A stretch of 64,000 bases of DNA from Burkholderiales bacterium. Its GTDB lineage: Bacteria; Pseudomonadota; Gammaproteobacteria; Burkholderiales; Burkholderiaceae_E. Within the stretch, counting starts at the first letter, position 1. Each line of letters starts with the position of its first letter. The DNA lies in assembly GCA_026399875.1 (NCBI GenBank), contig JAPLQF010000020.1:1-64000 (forward strand). Reading direction: 5' to 3'. The notes under the pieces are model-generated. The model had not been told where the DNA came from. It saw only the letters and a program-made list of their open reading frames with translations, and did not search any database. Below, piece by piece: positions 1 to 8,724 of the stretch. Made by a program: the position numbers and the translations under genes.

Positions 1-377
1 GTCATCGCGATCGACCAGGGCTCTTCCCCGCTCGACGCGGCAGCGCACCAGATCCGTACCGGACCGGCCTGCATCCGAAGAAAATCGGCCAGCAGCGGAA
101 AGTGATAGGACTCGCGGAAAAACGAGGTGAGATTGGTGGTGAGCGCATTGAGAAACGGCTGCCAGAGTGGCGAATTGGCCGTCTCGACCGCATCGAGCAG
201 GCTGCGGTAGTCGGGCAACCCGTGCTCGCGCAGCACTCGTGCAAGTCGCCCCTGCACCATGCTCTGCTTGCTTGGCAGCAGATGGATCCCGGCTCGCTCC
301 TTGATGATCCGACAGGCTCGCTCGAAATCGCCCGGCGCCAGCGTGGCGATCTGACCGACTGTCGACATCGCAGTCAT
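1..377 (-). CDS. cheR: Chemotaxis protein methyltransferase CheR (C-terminus beyond window)
   Basis: CheR methylates glutamates of chemoreceptors using S-adenosylmethionine, setting adaptation with CheB. Reading from the ATG at 377, the 125 visible codons contain the N-terminal CheR helical domain with LTTNLTSFFRE (about residues 76-86), then the start of the SAM-binding domain with IWCAAASSGEEPWSIAM (about 108-124), the CheR glycine-poor motif I. The reading frame is open to the window edge, so the gene is cut, not broken. It starts 33 bases after the receptor gene and is the last visible gene of the che operon. The upstream receptor ends in DWEEF, a likely docking peptide for this enzyme. 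Confidence 0.95.
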   Translation of the reverse strand, partial: MTAMSTVGQIATLAPGDFERACRIIKERAGIHLLPSKQSMVQGRLARVLREHGLPDYRSLLDAVETANSPLWQPFLNALTTNLTSFFRESYHFPLLADFLRMQAGPVRIWCAAASSGEEPWSIAM

Positions 378-410
378 GAGCAGTCTTCATTCATTGAATC
401 AGGTGCCCGC

Positions 411-1886
411 TCAAAACTCTTCCCAATCGTCGTCGGCGCGTTTGGGCGAAGGCGGCGGCGATGACTGAGCGGGTGACGACGACTGAGCGGGCGGCGTGAT
501 GCGGGGCGCCGGCGCAGCTTGACTGTCGGTGCGAACCGCCGGCGGGCGAGCCGGCATGGCGGGGGCGGCAACCGAACGCGCAGCCGCGACCGGCTTGCTT
601 GCCACCGATGGCCGATAAGGTGCCGGTTGACTCGGCACAAAGCTGTCGTTGAGCGACGCACTGCCCGATCGGCCTGACATGCGGAAGCTGTCGATCGCCT
701 GGATCAGGCTGCGTGCCTGCTGCTTGAGGCTTTCGGCAGCCGCAGCGCTCTCTTCGACCAGGGCTGCGTTTTGCTGGGTCATGCGGTCGAGCTGGCCGAC
801 CTCACTGTTGACATGGGCGATACCGGCGCTTTGCTCGATGGTCGCCGACGAGATCTCGCCGATGATGTCGGTGACACGGCGTACCGAGGTCACAATCTCT
901 TCCATGGTCGATCCGGCCTCCTGCACCAGGCGGCCTCCGGACTCGACCCGCTGCACGCTGTCGGTGATCAGGTCCTTGATCTGGCGGGCAGCCTCGGCAC
1001 TTCGCTGGGCAAGGCTTCTGACTTCGGCGGCCACGACCGAGAAGCCGCGTCCCTGCTCGCCGGCACGGGCTGCTTCCACCGCCGCATTGAGCGCCAGGAT
1101 GTTGGTCTGAAAGGCGATGCCATCGATCACGCCGATGATGTCGGCAATCTTGCGAGAACTGTCGCTGATCTCGCCCATGGTGGTGACCACCTGCTGCACG
1201 ACATCACCACCCCGACGCGCGACTTCGGAGGCGCCGAGGGCAAGCTGGTTGGCCTGACGGGCATTTGACGCATTGGTATCGACCGTACCGGCCATCTGCT
1301 CGACGCTGGTGGAGGTCTGCTGCAAGCTGGCGGCCTGCGCTTCGGTACGCTGGGACAGGTCACCATTGCCGACCGCGATCTCGGTCGAGGCCACCGATAT
1401 CTGCTCGGCCGACACCTTGATCGTGCCGACCGTGTGTTCGAGCTGTTCGGCCATCCGTGACAACGCCGAGATCAGCTGACCGACTTCGTCGGTCGAAGGC
1501 GACGGCAGTTCGACCCTCAGGTCACCGGCTGCGATCGACTCGGCCGCCTTGCGCGCAGCCTCGAGCGGCACAATCAGGCGACGGTTGAGACTGAGCGCGA
1601 GCGCGAACAGCAGCGCGAGCGAGATCAGCGTCGACCCCCAGATGACCGGCAGCGCCATGCCCGGCGAGGCGGCATTGGCGGGGACCGACGGCCTGGCATC
1701 ACGGATGTCGCCGGAGGTGGCTCCCGAGGTGGCGCCAGAGGCTGCGCGCGCTGACGCAGCGTCCTTGCGCAAGCTCGCGATCTCGTTGTCGAAGCGATGC
1801 GAGAGCACCGTGACCAGCACACACAGCGCCAGCATCAGGATGCCCGCGATCGCCGGCAGGATCAGCAGCTTGAATCGCAGTTTCAT
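411..1886 (-). CDS. Methyl-accepting chemotaxis protein with a minimal periplasmic loop
   Basis: Chemoreceptor of 491 residues that would control CheA through CheW. TM1 is at about residues 7-29 and TM2 at about 79-99, followed by a HAMP domain and the MCP signalling hairpin, whose tip contains [20 protein letters not shown]. The segment between the TMs is only about 50 residues, against roughly 150 for a four-helix sensor domain, and is Ser/Ala/Gly-rich with a duplicated SGAT; no ligand-binding domain is visible. The C-terminus is a Pro/Ala/Ser-rich tether ending DDDWEEF, resembling the NWETF CheR-docking pentapeptide of Tar/Tsr. A GAGGT ribosome site precedes the ATG. It lies between cheW and cheR. 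Confidence 0.95.
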   Translation of the reverse strand: MKLRFKLLILPAIAGILMLALCVLVTVLSHRFDNEIASLRKDAASARAASGATSGATSGDIRDARPSVPANAASPGMALPVIWGSTLISLALLFALALSLNRRLIVPLEAARKAAESIAAGDLRVELPSPSTDEVGQLISALSRMAEQLEHTVGTIKVSAEQISVASTEIAVGNGDLSQRTEAQAASLQQTSTSVEQMAGTVDTNASNARQANQLALGASEVARRGGDVVQQVVTTMGEISDSSRKIADIIGVIDGIAFQTNILALNAAVEAARAGEQGRGFSVVAAEVRSLAQRSAEAARQIKDLITDSVQRVESGGRLVQEAGSTMEEIVTSVRRVTDIIGEISSATIEQSAGIAHVNSEVGQLDRMTQQNAALVEESAAAAESLKQQARSLIQAIDSFRMSGRSGSASLNDSFVPSQPAPYRPSVASKPVAAARSVAAPAMPARPPAVRTDSQAAPAPRITPPAQSSSPAQSSPPPSPKRADDDWEEF

Positions 1887-1939
1887 GTTGACCTCAAGGA
1901 GAAAACGATATCTTTCAGGCGCGAATATCGCGAAGACTC

Positions 1940-2407
1940 TCAGGCCAGCGCCATTTCCGCAGTACCCATCAGCTTTTCGATGGCAATCAGAATCAGCATC
2001 CGATCATTGAGCGTTCCCAGGCCGGTGATATAGCTCGAGTCGACCACTGAATCGATCTCGGGCGTATCGCGTATCTGGTCGGGCGACAGCTCCATCACGT
2101 CGGACACCGAGTCGACCACCATGCCGACCACGCGTGCGCCGAGATTCAGGATGATCACCACCGTGAAGTCGTTGTATTCGGCCGAACCGAGTCCGAACTT
2201 GAGGCGCATATCGACGATCGGCACGATGACACCGCGCAAATTGACCACCCCCTTGATGAACGAAGGCGCGTTGGCGATCCGGGTCGGCTGCTCATAGCCA
2301 CGGATCTCCTGCACCTTCAGAATGTCGATGCCGTACTCCTCTTCACCAAGACGGAAGGTGAGGTATTCACGAGGCCGTTCGGCCAGTGCGTTAGCGCGTG
2401 CATTCAT
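1940..2407 (-). CDS. cheW: Chemotaxis coupling protein CheW
   Basis: CheW is the cytoplasmic adaptor that joins receptor tips to the CheA kinase. The 155-residue product is a single CheW-like SH3-pair domain: [20 protein letters not shown] near the N-terminus, then [33 protein letters not shown] and the late [12 protein letters not shown] strand, all typical of CheW. The frame is open upstream to 2461, inside cheA, but the ATG at 2407 has GGAAAGG about 10 bases upstream and leaves a normal 26-base gap after the cheA stop, so I use it. The next gene downstream is the receptor. Confidence 0.95.
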   Translation of the reverse strand: MNARANALAERPREYLTFRLGEEEYGIDILKVQEIRGYEQPTRIANAPSFIKGVVNLRGVIVPIVDMRLKFGLGSAEYNDFTVVIILNLGARVVGMVVDSVSDVMELSPDQIRDTPEIDSVVDSSYITGLGTLNDRMLILIAIEKLMGTAEMALA

Positions 2408-2433
2408 GGCGTGTCTTGCCTTTCCATCTTCGG

Positions 2434-4527
2434 TTAATGACGCACGCGGCGAACCAGCCACGAGACGTCGAGAATCAATGCCACCCGTCCATCGCCCAGG
2501 ATCGTTGCACCGGACACGCCGGGCACCTTGCGATAGTTGGCCTCTAGGTTCTTCACCACCACCTGATGCTGGCCGATCAGATCGTCGACCAGCAGAGCGA
2601 TCCGACCACCTTCGGCCTCTACCACGATCATGATCCCGCCGCTGTGTTCAACCGAGCGCGGCACGTCGAACAGTTCATCGAGTCGCATCAGCGGCAGGTA
2701 TTCGTTGCGCACTTCCACCACCCGCCCGGTACCACCCACCGATTTCACATCGCTGGCGGACATGTGGATCGACTCGACAACCGAGGCGAGCGGCACGATG
2801 TAGGTCTCGTCGGCAACGCCGACCGACATGCCGTCCATGATCGCCAGCGTAAGCGGCAGTCGGACCGAGACCCGCATGCCCTGGCCCTCGACCGAATCGA
2901 TCTCGACCGAGCCGCCAAGTGACGTGATGTTGCGTTTGACCACATCCATGCCAACGCCGCGTCCGGACACATCGGTGACCTCTGTCGCGGTTGAAAATCC
3001 GGGTGCAAAGATCAGGCCATAGACCTCTGTATCGGTCATCGAGTCGCTCACGCTCAGGCCGCGCTCGCGGGCCTTGGCAAGCAGCTTGCCGCGATTCAGG
3101 CCGCGGCCGTCGTCACGAACCTCGATCACGATCGAGCCACCCTGGTGCGCCGCGGCAAGTGTGACCGTGCCGTGCTCGGGTTTGCCGGCGGCGATCCGGT
3201 CCGCGGGCATCTCGATGCCATGATCGGCCGAGTTGCGAACCAGGTGGGTCAGCGGGTCGGTGATCTTTTCGATCAGCCCTTTGTCGAGTTCGGTGTCTTC
3301 GCCGATGGTGTGCAGTTCGAGCTTCTTGCCAAGACGGCCGGACAGATCGCGCAGCATCCGCGGAAAACGATTGAAGACCGCCGTCATCGGGATCATGCGA
3401 ATCGCCATGACCGCTTCCTGAAGCAGCCTGGTGTTGCGCTCGAGGTCGGTCAGGGCGGTTGCCATGGCCTGATGGACGACCGCATCGAGCCCGCGCCCGG
3501 TCTGCGCCAGCATCGCCTGAGTGATCACCATCTCGCCGACCAGATTGATCAGCTGGTCGACCTTTTCGGTCGGCACGCGAATCGTCGAGGACTCGAGATT
3601 GGCACTGGCAGGTGCCGAGCGATCGGCCGACCGCGGTGCCTCGGCCTTGGATGCGGCCACAACAAGCGCCTCTGGGGCATGGAGCTCGATGGCAACCGGC
3701 ACCGGCAGATCATCAAAGAGGCCAAACGTCGGGTCGGCGTCGTGCGCGGCAGTCGGAGCAAGGGCCGTGGCCGGGGCCGGCGCTGCGCCAAGCTCCCGGA
3801 TGCTGACCTGTTCGCGGGATACATGAAACGAGAAGAGATCAAGCAGATCGCTGTCGGTGACGGTACTCACGACCCGGAAATGACGGGTCTTTGAGGCATC
3901 GGGCTGACCGTCGTCGGTCGGCTCGATCGTCCCCAGGCCAGGTATCTCGCTGAACAGCTCGACCACATTGTCGGCAAACTTCGGCTGATCGAGTGGGCCG
4001 ATGGCAATCTCGAGCACCCGTTCGCCGGGCACAGTCGGCGCCGCGACGACGCTTGTGGCCGCCGGTGCCGGGGTTTCGGTCACTGGCACTGCAACCGGGG
4101 CAGCAACCGTGCCGTGCGCAAACGCGCCGATGCGTGCGACCAGTTCGGTGCAGTCGATGCCCGGGTCGGTGCCGCTCTGACGGCTCGCCAGCAAGTGCTT
4201 GAGCACATCGCCGGATTCGAGCAGGGTGTCGATCATGCCGCTGGTGATGGCCAGCTCGCGGCGGCGAAGGCGGTCGAGCAGCGTCTCCATGACATGCGTG
4301 AGATCGGCCACATCCTGGAAACCGAAGGTCGCCGCGCCGCCTTTGATCGAATGTGCGCAGCGAAAGATCGCATTCAGCGACTCGTCATCGGCATTCGATT
4401 CGTCGGTATCAAGCAGCAGCGCCTCCATGTTGGTGAGGTTCTCGCCGGCTTCTTCATAAAAAACACCATGGAACTGCGACAGGTCGAAGACATCGCCCGA
4501 GGACTCGCTGGTATGGGTATCACTCAT
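2434..4527 (-). CDS. cheA: Chemotaxis sensor histidine kinase CheA
   Basis: CheA autophosphorylates under receptor control and passes phosphate to CheY and CheB. Domains in order: P1/HPt with [13 protein letters not shown] (phospho-His about residue 59); an Ala/Pro-rich linker with a probable degenerate P2; P3 dimerisation helices ([20 protein letters not shown], about residue 317); P4 ATPase with the N box [12 protein letters not shown], the G1 box DDGRGL and [12 protein letters not shown]; and a C-terminal P5 CheW-like domain. All catalytic motifs are present and 697 residues is a usual length. A CAGGAA site precedes the ATG. It follows cheY by 17 bases. Confidence 0.97.
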   Translation of the reverse strand: MSDTHTSESSGDVFDLSQFHGVFYEEAGENLTNMEALLLDTDESNADDESLNAIFRCAHSIKGGAATFGFQDVADLTHVMETLLDRLRRRELAITSGMIDTLLESGDVLKHLLASRQSGTDPGIDCTELVARIGAFAHGTVAAPVAVPVTETPAPAATSVVAAPTVPGERVLEIAIGPLDQPKFADNVVELFSEIPGLGTIEPTDDGQPDASKTRHFRVVSTVTDSDLLDLFSFHVSREQVSIRELGAAPAPATALAPTAAHDADPTFGLFDDLPVPVAIELHAPEALVVAASKAEAPRSADRSAPASANLESSTIRVPTEKVDQLINLVGEMVITQAMLAQTGRGLDAVVHQAMATALTDLERNTRLLQEAVMAIRMIPMTAVFNRFPRMLRDLSGRLGKKLELHTIGEDTELDKGLIEKITDPLTHLVRNSADHGIEMPADRIAAGKPEHGTVTLAAAHQGGSIVIEVRDDGRGLNRGKLLAKARERGLSVSDSMTDTEVYGLIFAPGFSTATEVTDVSGRGVGMDVVKRNITSLGGSVEIDSVEGQGMRVSVRLPLTLAIMDGMSVGVADETYIVPLASVVESIHMSASDVKSVGGTGRVVEVRNEYLPLMRLDELFDVPRSVEHSGGIMIVVEAEGGRIALLVDDLIGQHQVVVKNLEANYRKVPGVSGATILGDGRVALILDVSWLVRRVRH

Positions 4528-4544
4528 CGTCGATTCCTGCTGGG

Positions 4545-4910
4545 CTAGTTGGGCAAGACTTTGCTGATGATCTCGAGCAGCCTTTGCGGATCGAAGGGCT
4601 TGACCATCCAGCCGGTCGCGCCGGCGGCACGTCCTGCCTGCTTCATCTCATCGCTCGACTCGGTGGTGAGCATCAGGATCGGCGTGCGCTTGAAGCGGTC
4701 GACGCCGCGCAACTCGCGAATCAGGGTCAGACCGTCCATGCGCGGCATGTTCTGATCGGTCAGCACCAGATCGACATGACGGTCGCCGATCTTGTCCAGA
4801 GCGTCCTGCCCGTCGATGGCCTCGATCACGTCATAGCCCGAACTGCGCAGGGTGAAGGACACCATCTGACGCATCGATGCCGAGTCGTCCACCGCAAGAA
4901 TCGAAGCCAT
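4545..4910 (-). CDS. cheY: Chemotaxis response regulator CheY
   Basis: Single-domain receiver of 121 residues that carries phosphate from CheA to the flagellar motor switch. Visible hallmarks are the acidic pair in ILAVDDSASMRQMV, the phospho-acceptor Asp in LVLTDQNMPRMDG, the Thr in LMLTTESSDE and the Lys in WMVKPFDP. The ATG at 4910 is chosen because the receiver fold starts at MASILAVDD and AGGGG lies upstream; the longer open frame to 5003 would run into the cheZ-like gene. Its place between a CheZ-like gene and cheA fits motor-type CheY. Confidence 0.95.
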   Translation of the reverse strand: MASILAVDDSASMRQMVSFTLRSSGYDVIEAIDGQDALDKIGDRHVDLVLTDQNMPRMDGLTLIRELRGVDRFKRTPILMLTTESSDEMKQAGRAAGATGWMVKPFDPQRLLEIISKVLPN

Positions 4911-4926
4911 TTTCACTGTGTTACCC

Positions 4927-5349
4927 CTAGAAAAGTTCGACCGAGCCCGCGTCGACCACCCGCTGGGCGACCGGACACGGACGAACGACCCACTCGACCT
5001 CACTGCCCTCTTCGTCGCCGCTCAAGGCCAGGTTGCCGAGGCATTCGGCGACCGAAGACAGGCGTCGGCGAGAGTGGGTGATCAATTGAGAGGCCATATC
5101 CTCGAATTGCAGTGCGGTCATGGCGCGCCTCATGTCGGTGAGCAGCGCTTCGCGCTCCTGGCTCGGCGGCAGGTCGACCTGACTGTTCACCGCATTGGAA
5201 AAATGCGCCGACAGCTGCGTGACGGCGTCAATCAGAAGGCGCTGCAGACGGTCGAGTTCAGTGCCGGCTGTCATCAGCTCGTCCTGCAGGTCCGCGACCA
5301 GGCTGAGCGGTACCGTAACGAGTCCCATGCCTGCTTCATCGATTCCCAT
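4927..5349 (-). CDS. Short CheZ-like protein, candidate CheY-P phosphatase
   Basis: First gene of the che operon, 140 residues, predicted helical and cytoplasmic. It does not match full-length CheZ (about 214 residues), but LQFEDMASQLI (residues 80-90) has the Asp-x-x-x-Gln spacing (D84, Q88) of the CheZ catalytic motif, where the Gln positions the attacking water on CheY-P. The C-terminus ends in a short acidic-hydrophobic peptide (SVELF), comparable to the CheY-binding tail of CheZ. Position directly before cheY supports a CheY partner. The ATG at 5349 has GCAGGG upstream; an ATG at 5397 is possible. That it is a chemotaxis protein is likely; phosphatase activity is inferred. Confidence 0.72.
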   Translation of the reverse strand: MGIDEAGMGLVTVPLSLVADLQDELMTAGTELDRLQRLLIDAVTQLSAHFSNAVNSQVDLPPSQEREALLTDMRRAMTALQFEDMASQLITHSRRRLSSVAECLGNLALSGDEEGSEVEWVVRPCPVAQRVVDAGSVELF

Positions 5350-5363
5350 TGGCCCTGCTTCAT

Positions 5364-5378
5364 CGTGTATTGATCGGC
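5364..5378 (-). promoter_or_regulatory. Possible FliA-type -10 element ahead of the che operon
   Basis: On the minus strand 5378-5371 reads GCCGATCA, seven of eight bases of the flagellar sigma-28 -10 consensus GCCGATAA, about 15 bases before the cheZ-like ATG. The expected TAAA -35 box is not present at the right distance, so this is a weak candidate. The 132-base gap up to the divergent kinase gene must hold promoters in both directions. Confidence 0.22.
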
Positions 5379-5481
5379 ATATCGTGCGTGCTAACATCGA
5401 TCGGATCGTGTAGCTGCCCTTTGGCCTCCGATGTGTCATTCTCAGACACGTTCTCGTCCGGGCAACCCCTGAAAAGCACCG

Positions 5482-6645
5482 GTGCATCCCACCAATTCCG
5501 CAAGCCGTTCTGCGCCCCACTCCGCTGCGCGAACCGCCGGTTCGGAAACCGGCGGCGAAGCTATCCGGTTGCTGGTCGTCGAAGACTCCGAACTGGATTA
5601 CGAGCTGCTCCTGCGCTCTTTGCGCAGACAGCACTTCGATCCGCATGCGGTCCGCGTCGAGGAGGCTGGCGGCTTGCAGGCGGCGCTTGCCAACGGCCCC
5701 TGGGACGCTGTGATCTCCGACCACCATCTTCCCCGTTTCTCGAGCACCGAAGCTTTGCGCATCATCCGTTCGGAAGGCGAAAACCTGCCGTTCATCATCG
5801 TGTCGGGCAACATCGGCGAAGACGCGGCAGTGGCGGCGATCCAGGCGGGTGCCGACGACTATCTGATCAAGGGTCGGCTGGCACGGCTTGGTCCGGCCTT
5901 GCGCAGCGCGATGTCAGCCGGTGCGGCACGCCGCGAGCGCAGCGCCGCACAGGAAGCGCTCGCCGCGTCCGAGCAAAGATTGCGCGCCCTGACCGACCAT
6001 CTTCAGCAGGCGGTCGAGGCTGAGCGCGCCGACATTGCCCGCGAAGTGCACGATGACGTGGGCGGCATGCTGACCGCGCTGCGCTTCGACCTGAGCTGGA
6101 TCGAGCGCCATGGCGACGTCGCGATTCGTGACCGAGCTCACCAGGGGCTGGAAACACTCAACCAGGCGGTCGAGGCAGTTCACCGGATCATGCGCAATCT
6201 GCGCCCGCCGGCACTGGAAGCAGGCATCGTCGCCGCACTGGAGTTCCTGGTGTCCCAGTTTGAAAGTCGTACCGGCATCGATACCCATCTCGATTGCAAC
6301 CGCGAGCGCATCGATGTGTCCGAGCAGGTCGCGATCACGGTTTACCGTGTCGCCCAGGAATCGCTCACCAATATCGGCAAGCACTCGCAGGCCGCTCATG
6401 CCCGACTCGATCTGGTGGTTCAGGACGACATGCTGTCGCTCGAGATTTCGGACGATGGCGTGGGCATCAGCCAGGCGGATCTCGACAAGCCGGGCTCATT
6501 CGGCCTCAGAGGCCTGACCGAACGCGCCAGACAGGCCAATGGCTGGCTCGAGATCGCGGCCGGCAAAAGCAAAGGCGCCATCATGCTCATGATTCCCCTG
6601 ACACCCGAGGCTGCGGCACGTCTCGAATCGGAGCCCGACGCATGA
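5482..6645 (+). CDS. Hybrid receiver-histidine kinase (HisKA_3/NarX class)
   Basis: Cytoplasmic kinase of 387 residues with no membrane segment. An N-terminal receiver (about residues 28-140) has LLVVEDSE, phospho-Asp in WDAVISDHHLP and Lys in DDYLIKGR. A linker coiled coil leads to a HisKA_3 dimerisation domain with AREVHDDVGGML (phospho-His about residue 193) and a HATPase domain with SLTNIGKHS, EISDDGVGI and GSFGLRGLTERA. The GTG start lacks a strong ribosome site. The stop overlaps the next ATG (ATGA), so it is translationally coupled to its NarL-type regulator. It is probably a signal-integrating kinase that takes input from another phosphorelay; the stimulus is unknown. Confidence 0.9.
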   Translation: MHPTNSASRSAPHSAARTAGSETGGEAIRLLVVEDSELDYELLLRSLRRQHFDPHAVRVEEAGGLQAALANGPWDAVISDHHLPRFSSTEALRIIRSEGENLPFIIVSGNIGEDAAVAAIQAGADDYLIKGRLARLGPALRSAMSAGAARRERSAAQEALAASEQRLRALTDHLQQAVEAERADIAREVHDDVGGMLTALRFDLSWIERHGDVAIRDRAHQGLETLNQAVEAVHRIMRNLRPPALEAGIVAALEFLVSQFESRTGIDTHLDCNRERIDVSEQVAITVYRVAQESLTNIGKHSQAAHARLDLVVQDDMLSLEISDDGVGISQADLDKPGSFGLRGLTERARQANGWLEIAAGKSKGAIMLMIPLTPEAAARLESEPDA

Positions 6646-7274
6646 TCCGTGTCGTACTCGTCGACGACCACGCCCTGATCCGGCGAGGCTTGCGCGACTC
6701 GCTGACAGAGGCCGGCGACATCAGGATCGTTGGCGAGGCAGGCGACTACGGCGAACTGCGACAGCTGCTGCACGACACCGAATTCGATGTGCTGTTGCTC
6801 GACATCAATTTGCCGGGACGCAGTGGACTCGACGTGCTGCACTCACTGGCCGATCATCCGACCCGCATCCGGGTGCTGGTCCTCACGATGTATCCCGAGG
6901 ATCAGTACGCGATCCGCGCACTCAAGGCAGGCGCGATGGGTTACCTGAACAAATCGGCCGACCCGACGCAGATTCTGACCGCGGTCCGAACCATCCATGC
7001 CGGTCGCAAATACATCACGCCCGCGATTGCCGAGGCCCTGGCCGAACGACTGTCGATCGACGACAGCGAAAAGCCTCACGAGCGATTGTCGGATCGCGAG
7101 TTTCAGACCTTGCTCAGGCTGTCGACCGGCCAGCGCCTGTCGGATATCGCGATCGAACTGAGCCTCTCACCCAAGACCGTCTCGGTCTACCGGGCAAGGG
7201 TGCTTGAAAAGCTGTCGCTGCAATCGAATGCCGATCTGACCGCCTATTGCCTGCGAAACGGACTCATCGACTGA
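6642..7274 (+). CDS. NarL/FixJ-type response regulator
   Basis: DNA-binding regulator of 210 residues and partner of the preceding kinase. Receiver at residues 1-120: VVLVDDHALIRRGL, phospho-Asp in VLLLDINLPGRSG, Thr in LVLTMYPED, Lys in YLNKSADP. C-terminal LuxR-type helix-turn-helix at about 145-205: LSDREFQTLLRLSTG and LSDIAIELSLSPKTVSVYRA. The ATG overlaps the kinase stop by four bases. Its target genes cannot be told from the sequence. It converges with the diguanylate cyclase gene. Confidence 0.93.
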   Translation: MIRVVLVDDHALIRRGLRDSLTEAGDIRIVGEAGDYGELRQLLHDTEFDVLLLDINLPGRSGLDVLHSLADHPTRIRVLVLTMYPEDQYAIRALKAGAMGYLNKSADPTQILTAVRTIHAGRKYITPAIAEALAERLSIDDSEKPHERLSDREFQTLLRLSTGQRLSDIAIELSLSPKTVSVYRARVLEKLSLQSNADLTAYCLRNGLID

Positions 7275-7299
7275 GGCTCAACCGGACGACGCCGACCCC

Positions 7300-8724
7300 T
7301 CAGCTGACGGCGACGCAGTTCTTGCCGGCATTCTTGGCCTGATACATCGCCTCATCGGCGCGCAAGAGGGCCGATTCGAGGGAATCGTCGGGCCTGACCA
7401 GCGTGGCGCCGGCAGAAAAGGTCATGAACACCTTCCTGGAGTCATAGAGGTAGACGTCGCGGGTCAGTTCACGCTGAACCTTCATCAGAAGTTCACGCGC
7501 CTCTTCGACACCCAGACCGGGCAGCAGGAGCACGAATTCTTCGCCGCCATAACGGGCCACGGTGTCGCAGGGGCGAACCTTGGACTGAAGCAGACTGGCA
7601 AGATGCTGCAAGGCGCCGTCGCCGGCATGATGCCCCAGCACATCGTTGACGCGTTTGAAATCGTCGATGTCGAGCAGACCCACCGTCAGCGGGCGCGACT
7701 CATCGCGAACCGGCACGATCTCGCGAAGGTAGGCCTGTTCGAGCCCGGCGCGGTTGGCCGTACGGGTCAAGTGATCGGTCAGCAGGCGTTCACTGGCCTG
7801 GGCCAGTTCCTGCTCGAGTCGAACAACCTGCGATTCGAGCGACTGTGCGCGCTCGGAGCTGCTTTGCAGACCTCGCTGGGCATCTCCGACCGACATCTGC
7901 ATCGAATGGGCGTCAGCAACGAGGCTGCGCACCCGCTCGGCAATGCCTTCGAGCGAATCAGCCTGCGAAATCGCTTCCATGTGACCGGACAAGGTGGCAG
8001 TGAAATCGCCGGAACGCTCGCCCAGGTGCGACATCTGCTCGACCAGATTGGGCAGCAGATCGCGAAGGGCAGACACCGCGTCGCGACGGGTGAGCGAAAT
8101 ATCGTGCTGGCCTTCGAGGGCCTGCTCGATCAGCGAGCGGGCTGACGCCAGGGAGCGTCGATCGGAGCCGTCCTTGACCGCATGACGCACGGCCTTGACC
8201 TGCGTTGCGATCCAGCTGTCTGGCTCGGACATTGCCTCGAAACTGCTGCACAGCGCGCCCACGATCTCGACCAGTTCGGCATTGAGCTTGCGAAGCTGGC
8301 TGTTGGATCGGCGGGCATCGACCACCACGTCGCTTGCGGGGTTGCCTGCGGACTTGTCAGCCTCGACAGGACGCGTCAAAGGGCCCGAATCGGCAGCGCC
8401 AGCACGCTCCAGACGCGACAGGATAGCCTGCGCTTCGGCCCAGCGCTGGGTATTCATAAAGCCGATGAGCGCAGACATCGCGTCGATCGGGGCATGGCGC
8501 CCGAGGAGCTCGACAGCGCTCGATGCGAGCTGCTCAAGGTCGCCGTCGACCGGCGGGCCACCGACACGGATCCAGGCCTGACGATAGTTGCCCGGCGTGA
8601 GCTCGATACCACCCTGGGTCAGCAGACGAATTGCCGCACGCGCAGCCTCACCGCTCGACAGCGGCTTTCTGGCCTCGGCGTTGGGCGCAGTCGCTGGCCT
8701 ACGGATCGGATCTGCGGTTTTCAT
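7300..8724 (-). CDS. Diguanylate cyclase (GGDEF) with product-inhibition site
   Basis: Predicted to make c-di-GMP from two GTP. The C-terminal 165 residues are a GGDEF domain: LLTDHLTRTANRAGL, VGLLDIDDFKRVNDVLGH (metal Asp) and RYGGEEFVLLLPG, the active GGEEF variant. RPCD lies five residues before GGEEF and matches the RxxD allosteric I-site. The first 300 residues, with no membrane segment, are mostly helical and end in a coiled coil (LESQVVRLEQELAQASERL); I recognise no named sensor domain there. The ATG overlaps the stop of the EAL gene upstream (ATGA), pairing a synthase with a presumed hydrolase. Confidence 0.93.
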   Translation of the reverse strand: MKTADPIRRPATAPNAEARKPLSSGEAARAAIRLLTQGGIELTPGNYRQAWIRVGGPPVDGDLEQLASSAVELLGRHAPIDAMSALIGFMNTQRWAEAQAILSRLERAGAADSGPLTRPVEADKSAGNPASDVVVDARRSNSQLRKLNAELVEIVGALCSSFEAMSEPDSWIATQVKAVRHAVKDGSDRRSLASARSLIEQALEGQHDISLTRRDAVSALRDLLPNLVEQMSHLGERSGDFTATLSGHMEAISQADSLEGIAERVRSLVADAHSMQMSVGDAQRGLQSSSERAQSLESQVVRLEQELAQASERLLTDHLTRTANRAGLEQAYLREIVPVRDESRPLTVGLLDIDDFKRVNDVLGHHAGDGALQHLASLLQSKVRPCDTVARYGGEEFVLLLPGLGVEEARELLMKVQRELTRDVYLYDSRKVFMTFSAGATLVRPDDSLESALLRADEAMYQAKNAGKNCVAVS

